Assembly (NCBI GenBank): GCA_039602395.1
Contig: JBCNJP010000013.1
Span: forward strand, 20,505,663 to 20,569,662
Direction: 5' to 3'
Length of the DNA stretch: 64,000 nt
Origin: Deinandra increscens subsp. villosa
Lineage: Eukaryota; Streptophyta; Magnoliopsida; Asterales; Asteraceae
The notes beneath the pieces are model-generated. The model was not told the DNA's origin. It searched no databases and saw nothing but the letters and a program-made list of their open reading frames with translations. Shown in pieces: positions 21,701 through 33,670 of the stretch (position 1 is its first letter; each line of letters begins with the position of its first letter). Both the position numbers and the translations under genes were made by a program.

Positions 21701-23048
21701 TATTTATGTATAGTAAAACTGTGTTCTTAAATAAAGTCAACAACCAAGCTGCCTAGCAGCCTTGTTCCTTTCTTGACCATCTAAATAAGTTATAGTAGGT
21801 TTAGAGCCCCCGCGCGTTGCGACGTACGTAGTTGTGAACACAAAAAACATGACCATGCGTTGCGGCGGCCATAGTACATTTATTAAATATGCTACTCCAT
21901 AAAAAAAGGGAGGAAAAGAACGCTTTTAAAAAAGAAAAAAAATGTTTAAAAAATTACACATTATTTGATATTAATTAAATTATATACCGATACATTAACA
22001 ACTAAACAATTGCCGTTTAAAAACGGGAAGTTTTTTTTTCTTTTAAATAATGAAGAAACTATAAGTAAAAAAAACTTAGATAGGATTGAAATAGAGAACC
22101 TTAGAATAAAAAAATCAAAATTATTGCTTTAGTGGCCCATATTTTTTCTAATCGGTAAAGATATTATATAGCTAAAAAAAGACTGAAAAAATTAATAAAC
22201 TAAAATAAATTATAGCGGGTTAGTTTCAGACCTAAACCACACATGTTTCACATCGCGTTGAAATTGTATAAAAAGTGTAAAGAATCTAAAAAAATTGAAC
22301 CCCATGACAACGACTTTGGCCTATACTATTTATTAGGACATATATACGAATCCGTCTGTTGCGACGGGTTACTATTCTTATAAAAATCAACGAAACCGTT
22401 ATAAACAAAATTAGTAAATGAAAAAAATAAAAACATCTAGAATAAACGAATAGAATTCCCGTCCCAACCAATAGAAAAATACGTTAAGTATCATTCCTAA
22501 AGTTCCATATGAATAACATCAAAGTTTTTAAGAAAAAAAGGGTTGAGGCTTTCAAGAAAAAATAAATCAAAAAGAAAACAGAGGTTTTATTTTATCAAGA
22601 AAATGATATATGAAGGTTGAGAGGAGATAGTTTAGTGATGTTAAAAATAGGGGTTGGATTTAAAGGGGAAAAAGAGAAGAAGAAACCATTGATTAATGGT
22701 GTTGGAAAGAAAAGAAAAAAAACAAAGCTCGTTCGAAAACAAATCTAACCCCAAACCAATGAGATACTCCATTTGTTAATATTTCGGGAGTGCATTTTAT
22801 ATAACTAAATAAAAGTCAAACCTTAAGGACATAAGTACTCATGTTCCTATATTGACCTTCCCCTTGAATATATATGACCATCCCCTTTAATATGGGGGTT
22901 GGAAATAAGGGGGAAAAAGAGAAGAAGAAACCATTGATTAATGGTGTTGGAAAGAAGAAAAAAAAAGCTGGTTCGAAAACATATCTAACCCCAAACCAAT
23001 GAGACACTCCATCATTTGTTAATATTTCGGGAGTGCATTTTATATAAC
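21701..23048. other. Mirror of 13279-14650 (Helitron-like ends, direct duplication)
   Basis: Contains the mirrored GCGCGTTGCGACG and ATGACCATGCGTTGCGGC motifs (about 21810-21875) and the mirrored duplication around 22640-23045. No coding sequence was recognised. Confidence 0.5.
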
Positions 23049-25640
23049 TTTTTTTTGAACAAAGATTTCATTACCAAAACGGGAACCGGGAGCCGGCTAG
23101 CAAGGCGCCAAACCCGATCCGACCCAACAACACCAAACAAGAACAAATAATTACATTAAAATAGGAAATAACACCAATCTACCCAATCCACCCTCCACCC
23201 TTTAGCCCTACTATTAACCCAGAAAAAACTTAAAGCTTTGATGTCGACCACAACCTTTTCCAACACAGCCTTTTTGTTCTCGAAAACACTCTTGTTCTTG
23301 CAGCACCATATAACCCACACCACAGCACGAACAATGACATCCACCAGGTTCTCTTTATTCTTCGAGGCCGAAACCACCGGTTGAATACGAGGAATATCTT
23401 GGACGTCAAAGAGGATTGGGACCGAAATGTTGCACCATTGACTGATAATCGACCAAATCGTAGACACAAGGGAGCAACCTGTGAAAAGGTGATCCTCCGT
23501 CTCATCATTCTCCCCGCACATCGGACATGCACACGACAGCAGATTGACTCCCCTCTTCATCAACCCGGATTTCGTAGGGAGTCGTTTCCACAACAATCGC
23601 CACAACAAAACATTTACTTTCGGAGGTACCAACCTGTTCCAGCTGATCATCTTGACTTCATTTCTTTGATTTGCTTTCATAATCAGCCTCGTCATCCCTT
23701 TCACCGAGAACTGACCAGTCGGGTCTCCGAACCAGTGCCATCCGCCCCCTGTAAAATAAAGAAGTCTCATAATCTAACCTGCTTTTTTCTGAGCACAGCT
23801 TCCACCTTTGCAATGTTCCTCCACACCCTAACACTTCCTTTCTTGAAAGGAATCATCCCTCCTAGCCCCCCTTCACCGTGGATCCCCACAATCACATTTC
23901 TCCACAACTTGTTATTCTCCTTTAAGAAACACCACACCCATTTTGATATCAACGCAAGATTTTTAACCTCTAAAGGCACAAGACCAAGCCCACCCTCTTT
24001 TATTGGCATCGTGACAATCTCTTTTTTTTAATCCAGTGGATCCGTTTTCTATCTCTATTGCCGCCCCTTAGGAAGTTAAAACGTATCGTTTCCAGCCTTC
24101 TAATCACCTTCATCGCCGCTTTAGACAACGAGAAGAAATAAAGTGGTACACTATCAAGGGAAACCTTAACAAGAGTGAGTCTCCCCGCCATTGACAACCT
24201 TTCCGCGTTCCACCCGACAGTTTAGATTCAAAAGCATCGATAACCGGCTTCCAACTAGCCTATTTATTCATATATTCGCCTGACCAAAGCCCCAAGTGAG
24301 AAAAGGGAAGCCTCTCTCCCTTAGTTCGCAGGATACCGACCATATTCTCCACCTCCTCAAATTCACAGTTGATCCCAAATAAGGAGCATTTCTCGAGATT
24401 CACCTTCAAACAGGAGACAAGAAAGAAAGCTCTGAGAAGCCTAGAGAGGTTCCTCAAATTCAGATCAGACCATAATCCAATCACGAGCACATCATCCGCA
24501 AAAAGGAGATTAGATAAAATCGGTCCGTTATTTGGAATCGGCACTCCATTGAACAATCCCACACGACCGACACACTCCATCATCCACGAGAACGCCTCCA
24601 TGACAAGGATAAAAAGGAAAGGTGAGAGCGGGTCTCCTTGTCTCAATCCTCTCGAACAATAAAATTTCAAAGTCGGGGCACCATTTACTAACACCAAAGT
24701 CCTTGAAGCACGAAGACAACCTTCCACCCAATCGCACCATTTTCGAGGGAAATGCATTTGTTCCATGATGGAAAAGAGAAAACCCTAGTCAACGGTGTCG
24801 TAGGCTTTCTCAAAGTCAATTTTGAAAAGCATAGTCTTACACCCTGATCTTTTACACCAAGAAATGACTTCATTCACCACAAGAGGCCCATCCACGATGT
24901 TTCTTCTAGCCACAAACGCCATTTGGTTTTCCGACACAATAGACCCCACCACAGCTTTCAAACGGTTCGCCATCACCTTTGAGATCACTTTAGAGATGCA
25001 ACCCACCAAATTTATAGGTCGGTAATCGTTGAGATCTTGGGGGTCCCTCACTTTAGGAATGAGATGTATGAATGAAGACCCGCATCCTTTACTTATAACT
25101 CCCTCCTCGTGAAAGTTATTAAAAATAGCCACGAAATCATCTTCAAAATTGTTCTAAAATCTCTTGAAAAAACCAAAATTAAACCCGTCCGGGCCCGAGG
25201 TTTTTTCACTCCCACACACCCACATCGCTTCCTTCACCTCATCCTTCGAGAACGGAGCTACCAAAAATACTTTATTCGTTTTCGACAACGTTTTCATTCC
25301 ATCGCACCTCATCCTCGGCCGACTCTCGCCACTGCTTCGGAATCTTTCTCTAAAAAACCTCCAGACTTCTTTCATTATCCTTCCCGGATCCTCCACCCAT
25401 TTGCCTTTGACATTGATGCCATTTATCATACCTTTTGACAACTGTTGATTTACAATTCCGTGAAAGAACGCGGAATTCTCATCCCCCTCCGAGCACCAAC
25501 GCGTTCTAGCCTTTGTCTTAACTTCTTCCAAAACACCACTATCGATCTCCTTCAGAGCCAGCCACTTTGTTACGAGCCAAGTCGTTAATTTCTTCGTGCG
25601 ATAATGGACGCATCTCAGACAGAGCGTCAAACCACAAAAA
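23049..25640 (-). pseudogene. LINE-B, 5'-truncated L1-type ORF2, right arm
   Basis: Mirror of 10690-13278 starting from a T run (complement of the A tail) at 23049-23056. The same RT blocks appear (ENQMAFVARR near 24910, SNLLFADDVLVIG near 24490). The zf-RVT frame at 23156-23770 is longer and uninterrupted at its 5' side compared with the left copy. Breaks fall at partly different positions, for example a stop after KAYDTVD near 24787, so the two copies have decayed separately after sharing most lesions. Confidence 0.85.
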
Positions 25641-25724
25641 AGTCAAACCTTAAGGACACAAGCATCCATGTTCCTATATTGACCATCCCTTAAATATATA
25701 TAAAAAATCCTCCCTTTAGGGAGG

Positions 25725-25830
25725 GAGGACACAGAAACGGACACAGCAAGCCTCGAACCCAGGCAACTTCAATCGAAATGTAGCGCCCAGACCACCAGAC
25801 CAGCCTCAAGTTCATTAATACTGTGAAACA
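25725..25830 (-). repeat. tRNA-derived SINE (mirror of 10515)
   Basis: Minus-strand TGGTCTGGTGGTCTGGGCG and GGGTTCGAGGC; tail CTAAAGGGAGG. Same arrangement relative to LINE-B and hAT as in the left arm. Confidence 0.55.
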
Positions 25831-25975
25831 ATTTTTATCTATAGTAAAATTGTGTTGTTAAATAAAGCCTTGTTCCTTTCTTGAGCATCTAAATAAGTTA
25901 TATATAATGTTTATGAATCTTATGACAATAATATTTTAAAAATATGATATGTATAGGTTTTTGTCTCCGTGTATG

Positions 25976-27436
25976 CAGGGACGGCTCAATCAATTTGGGG
26001 GCCTAAAGCGAAGAAAAATTCCAAGGCCCTTTTTGCTTACCATCCTCAGTAAATTTATATAATAAACATTAAGTTATGTCGGTGTGTAGACACAAAACGC
26101 ATTGTTCATTTTGAGATTCTTTCTCATATCCAGGGATGGACTTGTAATAGGCCTAGGAAGTTTCCGTGGACCTCCTCAACCTCGTGCATGAAGTAAAAAT
26201 TATATGAACAGTCTTTCAGGTTTTTTTTCATGTGATTGGGGAGTCATTAAATAAGTTCTGGATAAAATATAAGCAATTAAAATTTCCGTCCTAATGGTTT
26301 TTCTACATCTTGTTTGGTGTATTCCTTTCTCTTGATTGACCCGGGTTCAAGCCTTACTTGCTACAATTTATATATTCTTAGTTTAAAACTGGACTGACTA
26401 AATAGTCTTGACAGCACCCAAGCCTAATAAACTAAAACATTAATAAGTAATAGCCCAAACTTAAGTAGCTAATAGTCCAATTCAAATGTAATCTACAAAT
26501 CAATTATCAATACGTTAACATTGATGCTTCATTCGAAACAAAATTGTTGATGATCCTTATTTCTTCCTTGATATATTTTTATTGATATCTTGCATCATCC
26601 TTATTTTTGCTATATTATTTAAATTCTAATGAAGATATTTCAATTGTATTTTGTGTCATATTTGTCTTATGTGACCAACCCAATCCCGACCAAATTTCCT
26701 TATGTATGTTTCTATAAAACTAAAATATCTAAAATTAGTGACTCCGTAAAAACAATTTGTGGACTTTCTCAAAATAATTTCTAGTTCCGTCTCTACTCAT
26801 ATCAACATGTAAGCATGCTATGCTAGTTATATAAGAAACTTAACTAATTTAGCACCTAATAAACTTATAAATAATGATACCTAATCAAGTATATCACCAA
26901 ATTAGCACCTAAACAATTTAGCTAATAACACAAAACCAATCTAACCAAATAGGTGTTTTTTTAGTTACCTAATAACCAAATACTTGGTTCACCTTCAATT
27001 ATCACACGCTCAAAACCAATTCACAAATTCTTGATTCAGACAATCAGCCCATTCACATAATTGGGAAGAATTGGAAAGAAGTAAAGGAAATTGACTACTT
27101 TTGGGCCCCTTGGGCTGGCCAATTACCACAAAAGGATAAAGAACATTTAAGGAGTACTTTTGGGCCCCTTGGGCTGGCCAATTACCACAAAAGGATAAAG
27201 AGCATTTAAGGACTAAAAAAGAAGTATGCAAAATAGTCGGATGCAAGAGTCGATACCGAGACAAAAGTGAAACAGTTTGAATAATTACCACTGCAATACG
27301 TTACAATTTATTCTTAGAACCACAAAAGTATTCCTAATATTCAGTGTATGTATCATATTTTTTGAGGAAATGAGACCCCAAAAATTTGGGGCCCCAAGCG
27401 GTCGCTTGGGTTAATTGTATAGTAGAGCCGGCCCTG
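25976..27436. mobile_element. 1461-bp non-autonomous hAT element, right-arm copy
   Basis: Ends CAGGGACGGCTC and GAGCCGGCCCTG, with the 8-bp duplication CGTGTATG at 25968-25975 and 27437-27444 (the complement of the left-arm site). Contains the same tandem duplication (around 27100-27215). Insertion predates the two arms. Confidence 0.85.
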
Positions 27437-27444
27437 CGTGTATG

Positions 27445-27954
27445 TGCATATATATAATTATATTTTATAGTTTAAAAAATATATAAAAGAGAAATGATAA
27501 GGTTAAAGAAATAGTGAATAGAGTAAATAAAATAGCCATTTAGTTTTTCGTTATTGAAAAAATATGTACATGTACTATTTGATTTTAGTGGTTCTCTAAC
27601 ATTTTATGGTTTACGACACCACAAACACTGACTTCTTGATATCTAACCGCTCAACAAACCCTTTTTGTTTTCTTACAACACCCAAATCCTCGAATCAAAT
27701 CATGAGGGAACATGCTTGAATAGTTGCATTACCATGAAAGGCAAATGAACTGTTCGTTAATCAGAGAATCAAACAAGTGGATCTCCTGAAATTTACTAAC
27801 AAATAAACAAATAACCGAAATTTGATGAATTTTGCTACTAATCTGTGCTGTGGGATGTTAGGGTTCTTGAAAAGATGACAATATGTAAATAACTTGTGAA
27901 TATAAAAAAAACTCAGTAGCATATCTTTTTATTTTTATTTTTATTTTTTATTTT
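27445..27954. other. AT-rich sequence, nothing recognised
   Basis: Mirror of 8361-8883, without coding potential or identifiable repeat ends. Confidence 0.55.
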
Positions 27955-28300
27955 TTATATAAATATAGTATTAAACATACAAATCCTCCTAATTGATTCT
28001 TTCCATATTTCCTTTAATTGTAATTGATTGTAATTATTTGTAACTGATTTTTTGTTTCCTAGTTTAGCTATAGGCTAGTTATTGTATTGCTTATCTAAAT
28101 CACTGTTGTAAATGAAAGAATCAAATTGGCCTACAATCATTATAATCCTCCTAATTGATTCTTTCCATATTTCCTTTAGATTGTAATTATTTGTAATTGA
28201 TTTTTGTTTCCTAGTTTAGCTATAGGCTAGTTATTGTATTGCTTATTTAAATCACTGTTGTAAATGAAAGAATCAAATTAGCTTACAATCATTATATGAT
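27955..28300 (+). repeat. Two tandem short LTR-like repeats, right arm
   Basis: Plus-strand copies of the repeat with GTTTCCTAGTTTAGCTATAG, followed by TATATGATATCATATTGCC, a plausible degraded TGGTATCAGAGCC primer site, directly before the gag fragment. This supports reading them as short LTRs. Confidence 0.5.
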
Positions 28301-28309
28301 ATCATATTG

Positions 28310-29508
28310 CCTTTGATCCACCTCCTCCCAATATTCCGACCTTACCATCGCCACCGTCTCCTTCACTCCTACATCCATCACCCTTGTAACCTTTCCTTCA
28401 TGTCTCAAACTCACAGACACCAATTTTTTAAGTTGGAAAACACAAATCGTAGCCATTCTTCAAGGCCTTGATTTGTACAAATTCATAGACGGAACTCATC
28501 TTGCTCCTTCCCCCACCGTCGATGCTACCGGTAAAGCCACCCCCACACCGATTATGATGCTTGGTTTCGGCAAGACCGACTCCTTTTTGGTGCTCTTGTC
28601 GGAAGTCTTTCACCCTCTCTCGTTCATCTCATTACTAATTCCAAGTCCTCCCTCGAGGCTTGGAAACTCCTCTCCGATACGTATGCCTCGACTTCTCGTG
28701 GTCACATAAAACAACTCCAACACCGTTTAAAGACTTCCACCAAAACCACAGAACAATCTATTACCGATTTCATGCAATCCGTCAAAACAATTGTCGATGA
28801 ACTCGCCAACCTTGGCAAGACCATCGACACCGAGGATGTTACTGACATCATTCTCAATGGGTTGGACCAAAAGTCCTATAAGTCGGTCATCGATGCTATT
28901 CATGCTCGGGACTCTCCAATTCCATTTCATGAACTTTATGAAAAGCTCATCAACCACGAGCTCTCCTTGCTCCAAACCGCACCATCGGTCACCAATTTAC
29001 ATCAACCGTCTACTGTGTTTGTGTCTCAAACACGTACACCAAATAAACATTGGAACCAAAAAACAATACACCATCACGTGGCCTGATACCAACTCCAACC
29101 CAACCTACCAGTGGTTTCCCAACATCCAATTATATAGGAAAATGCCAATTTTGTTTCATTAGGGGTCACTCCATACATTCTTGCTATACCTTCAAGAAAA
29201 CTTATCCAAATTTCATCCTACCACTCCTTCTCAAACAAAGTTCTAACACAAGCAAACCCCAAGTTCACATGATGCAAGCCACCTCCAACACTAGCCCCTC
29301 TCAACAATCATGGCTCTTTGACAGTGGCGCATCCCACCACACCACCAACAATCTCAATGCACTGTCACTGCATGCTCCATACGACAGGACCGAAGAACTC
29401 GTTATCAGTGATGGTTCGTCCCTCACAATCATTCACACTGACACCACCTATCTATCTTTTTCTAATATCTCTTTTATTTTAACTAATGTTTTTTGTTCCC
29501 AAAAATAA
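28310..29508 (+). pseudogene. Copia gag-protease fragment (Ale/Retrofit-like), right arm
   Basis: Mirror of 6906-8035 on the plus strand. This copy keeps the gag N-terminal stretch encoding LSWKTQIVAILQGLDLYKF (about 28430-28490) that the left copy has lost. A frameshift near 29050-29085 splits gag from the knuckle and protease region, which holds CQFCFIRGHSIHSC and DSGASHHTT. No integrase or RT. Confidence 0.8.
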
Positions 29509-29966
29509 AAAACGATTTGCTAATGATATGTAATAACTTGTGAATAGAAAGATATGTTACTGATATGTAAATAAATTATGATCTGCAATATTACAAGAAT
29601 ATTTTAAACTACTATATATTAAACATACAAATCCTCCTAATTGATTCTTTCCATATTTCCTTTAATTATAATGATTGTAACCCACCTTGATTTTTCATTT
29701 ACAACAGTGATTTAAATAAGCAATACAATAACTAGCCTATAGCTAAACTAGGAAACAAAAATCACTTACAAATAATTATAATCAATTACAACTAAAGGAA
29801 ATATGGAAAGAATCAATTATGAGGATTTGTATGTTTAACATATAGTAGTTTAAAATATTTTTGTAATATTGCAGATCACAAGTTATTTACATATCAGTAA
29901 CATATCTTTCTATTTACAAGTTATTACATATCATTAGCAAATCTTTTTTTATTTTTGGGAACGACA
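29500..29966. repeat. Long palindrome around a short LTR-like core, right arm
   Basis: Same structure as 6447-6912: about 150-bp inverted arms beginning GTTCCCAAAAATAAAAAA around an LTR-like core at about 29640-29830. Presence in both arms shows it formed before the arms separated. Confidence 0.55.
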
Positions 29967-31797
29967 ATATTTAAAAAAAATCTCAATATGAATTACAGAT
30001 TGATCCTTACAACATTCGGTTGAAATGGAGAGTCTGTGAAAAATGAAAAATGGGTGTTACAAATGTCATAACATGCATTATTATATAAATTATAATTAGC
30101 AATGAGTAGTCTCTGAGTATAAGTTCCTATTCCAGACTTCCTCATCGTCGGACTTTCGTTTCCTCATCGTCAGTAGGTAATCGGTCAGGTGGGCACATAT
30201 TTAGTTTGTATCTAAAACGTACGAGTACTTCTCTCTTGTTTTAGCAAATTAATAATTCATTATCAAAGTATATATAAATAGGATTTAGTATTAAGTTACA
30301 AAATAATCAATTCATAATTGAGTACACTAACTCTTTATCTTAAAGACAATTCTCACATATTAGATTTTCCGATGATCACAAATCCAATCTCGATGACCAC
30401 AAGCTTTCCAATGAACGAAACCCTAATTATCATATATAATTGTCAACGTTTAAAAATATAAGAAGAACCATCTATATTCCGGTATCCATTCAGGAAATAC
30501 CGGTTTTTACTGGTACCGGTTAGTACTGTTTGAAGATTAAGAAAAATCGAGTACCGGTTTCCAGTACAGTACCGAGTACATGGTACGAAAAGCTCATCCC
30601 TAATCAGTATAACCCAACTTCAAAACTAGGATTTATGGAGGGTGAGATGAAGACGAACCTTACCTTTATCACAAGGATAAAGAGATTGCATCTGATGAGA
30701 CTCCCAACTCTAAATACAAACAAAAATCACATATACGTAAATTAAGCATATAATGGCATGTAACAAGTTTCAAGTATGTAAAGCACATAAAGTAACACAT
30801 AGGACATGCTCAAAAGAAGGAAGCATGCGTAACTGATTAGCGAGGTGTATCAAGTATCAAAAGCACAAATGTATACCTAAGGCAAATGTGAAGCATAAAT
30901 ATAACAGTCGGTAGGCAGTATTTAACAAGTAGGTGTTATTATCGGTTCCGAACCGAATATCAGAACCGGAGCCGAAATTCGATGTTTATGAGAACGAAAC
31001 CGAACCGAGATATGACAAACTGGTTCCAGTTTGGCCCATATTCATGGTTCGGGTATCAGGTTTTGTAAGTAGACCGAAAATGCTTGCTAGCCCATACATT
31101 TTAATGCTTCTTGGTTTGGGTGTTGGGCCGAAATTTAATGTTGGACCAAAGTTTTGGCTGGACCGAAACACATGTAACTGATCCTAGCATCTGGAATGCA
31201 AAAAACAAAAAATTTGAACAAATAAATCGTGGCATCCATTTCTGTACTGACATGAGGATACCAGAACGATTAGAAGGTACACATGGTTTGGTAGGGTTTT
31301 GGGATGGGAAAGATGAAAATCTTTTTCAGACTTACGCATTGGTATGTGCGTATAGTATGAGGTCCATAAAAAAGTTAAAACTCTTCAAAGAAAAGAATTT
31401 TGGTTTCATGGTCCAAACAGGTCGGACCGGTTTGTGGATTGCAACCAAAACCAAAAATAGAAAACTCTAGAACTGAGAACCGACATTAGAACCGAGAACC
31501 GACCTTATAAAGGGTTTAACGACTCGGTCCGGTTTAGATCGTCGGTTTTCACGGGTCGGACTTGTTTTTGCTCACTCCTAGTATCATGGATCAAAGCAGA
31601 AACAACACATAGTAGACGAGGGGAGGGGTATATGCATAATGATGCTAAATGGCACCTACTACTAAAAGCAAACCTAGAACAAAAGAGGTGTCCACACATT
31701 CAGCTAAAGGCAATCTAAAGGTAAGAAAAGGGAAAGCATGTGAATGAAAACTCCCCAACAAAGGTGAATCCTATACATTCGTAAAGGTCCCTTAATT
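29967..31797. other. Repeat debris (mirror of 4504-6446)
   Basis: Contains the CGGTACC palindromic segment (30478-30605) and the CGGTTC-rich hAT-like element (about 30930-31575). The longest readings (30933-31181, 31111-31470) run through repeat sequence; I see no protein family in them. Confidence 0.45.
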
Positions 31798-31956
31798 TTA
31801 TCCTCCAATTTCAAGAATTTCTATCACTAACTTTAACAGATCCTTTTGAATCTTCTCATCCCATGTCAGATTCAGCCTTCCTATGTTCCTATTCCCCTCC
31901 ACGAAGAGGGTCTCCACCCTTTGAACCGGTGCCATAATTTTTCTCGTCCTGTTCAT
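31798..31956 (-). pseudogene. RTE-like LINE C-terminal remnant, right arm
   Basis: Mirror of 4345-4503, 52 residues with APVQRVETLFVEGNRN and LTWDEKIQKDLLKL, open in both arms. Confidence 0.5.
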
Positions 31957-32019
31957 CTCAACCACTTCCTACTTTACCGCTTGTGACTTCTTGAGTGGCT
32001 AGCAATTAGAGCCGTATAA

Positions 32020-33528
32020 TATCACACCCCAACCGATGGCGGAATACGTCAGGGCGCGATGATTGTCCAGAGCACACAACACTAATTAAATGTTGCGAAT
32101 TCTTAATCAACCAATTTCATAGCAATAGAATAATATATGTTAAGTCAATACAATCAAATGATAAATCACAGATTAACTTGATTAATTTAGGTCTCACTAG
32201 GTTCACATGCATCCTAAAGTGTCATCAACGCGATCAACAACATCAACAACATCAACAGCAAAGCCTACAACATGTACAAAATAAAGGTCAACTACGAATA
32301 GTTGGTGAGTAAACATAGGTGTAGCGTACTGATATATATTTGAAACATGCGATTCAATGAGTTAAGTGTAAACATTTATGATAAAAATAAAATGAATCAA
32401 AGCACATAATAGGCGACGCACTCAAGCCCTCAGCTTTTAGGCTTTCAATCACAAGGCGCCACACGCGAGGCAGGCCATGTGGGTTGCAACACCAATAGAT
32501 CTATTATTGTAACCCCAACTCAATGAGTTAATGAGATATGTCAATCATTCCATCGTTCCACTGTTCCATCATTCCATTGTTCCATCATTCAATCGTTTCA
32601 TCGTTCAGAACAATAATCCACACAAGTCTAACCACACAAGAATACACAACAATCACAACGATCACATTTACTTTTAGAATAAAGTATAAAAAGTTTGCAT
32701 TCTGATAGCGTACATGTTGCACACCAAAACAGTAAAAGAATAGGGGCTATGAATACTCACTTGAAATGGAGACACAATTTGTAAGAATGAGACCATGAAA
32801 CGATTAGACTCGAAGACGACCTTGATGACTAGATAAGCTAGAGAAAAAGAATAAATAATTAGATAAATGATTAGATTTCACGACACAACAAACTCGACGA
32901 CTCCTTGGTGATTTAATTTGATGATATGTACGTTATGATAAATGGGTCAATCCTAAGGCTAAGGATACAATTATGGGATTCTAGACAAACCGGTACTATC
33001 ATGAAAGTCAAACGAGGTCAAAGTAACCATCATGCACACGAGCATAAGGTTTTAATGATCTAAACCCTAGATCTAACATGCGAGTCTGAGATCTATTCAC
33101 AATATATCACGAACTCAGTAAATATAAACATGGAGGGACATACATGGCATGCACTTGGTTATAACGCATCACATAGTATGGATCTAGTCTTAACACAACA
33201 TACATAGCATAAAAGTCTAAATTTAATGCTCAATTCCATAGACCTATTCCTAAATATCATTCATGACATAGATCGAGTCATTTTAAACCATGAAAGTCAA
33301 ATCATGATGTTCAATACACATGGATCTAACCCTAGGTAGCATACATGATGAAGATCTCAACAACTCATAGCATAAGGTTCATATTCGGATGATCAATTTC
33401 ACAAATCTAACCTTAGATGGCATACATGATAGAGACCATTCCCAAGCATGAAAAATACCATCTTGATAGTTAGAACCCTACATCTATAACATATCATCAT
33501 GCAAGAACATAGATATAGCCTAACTCAT
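32020..33528 (-). repeat. Gypsy C 3' LTR, distal segment
   Basis: The minus-strand LTR terminates at 32020 (GGGGTGTGATA; the left arm has the expected GACA) followed by TTATA. Together with 38816-40021 it forms one LTR of about 2.7 kb split by LINE-A. 33516-33528 is one copy of the LINE target duplication. Confidence 0.7.
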
Positions 33529-33670
33529 CTTTTTTTTGAACGCCGAAAAAAATAATATTAACACACCAAAACCGCCACCAAGAAGGAGGCAAGAACACCA
33601 AGTCACAAAAATCAAAACAAAAAAACAGACAAAAACAACAAAAACAAGGACGCCAGACCGAAACCAAAAC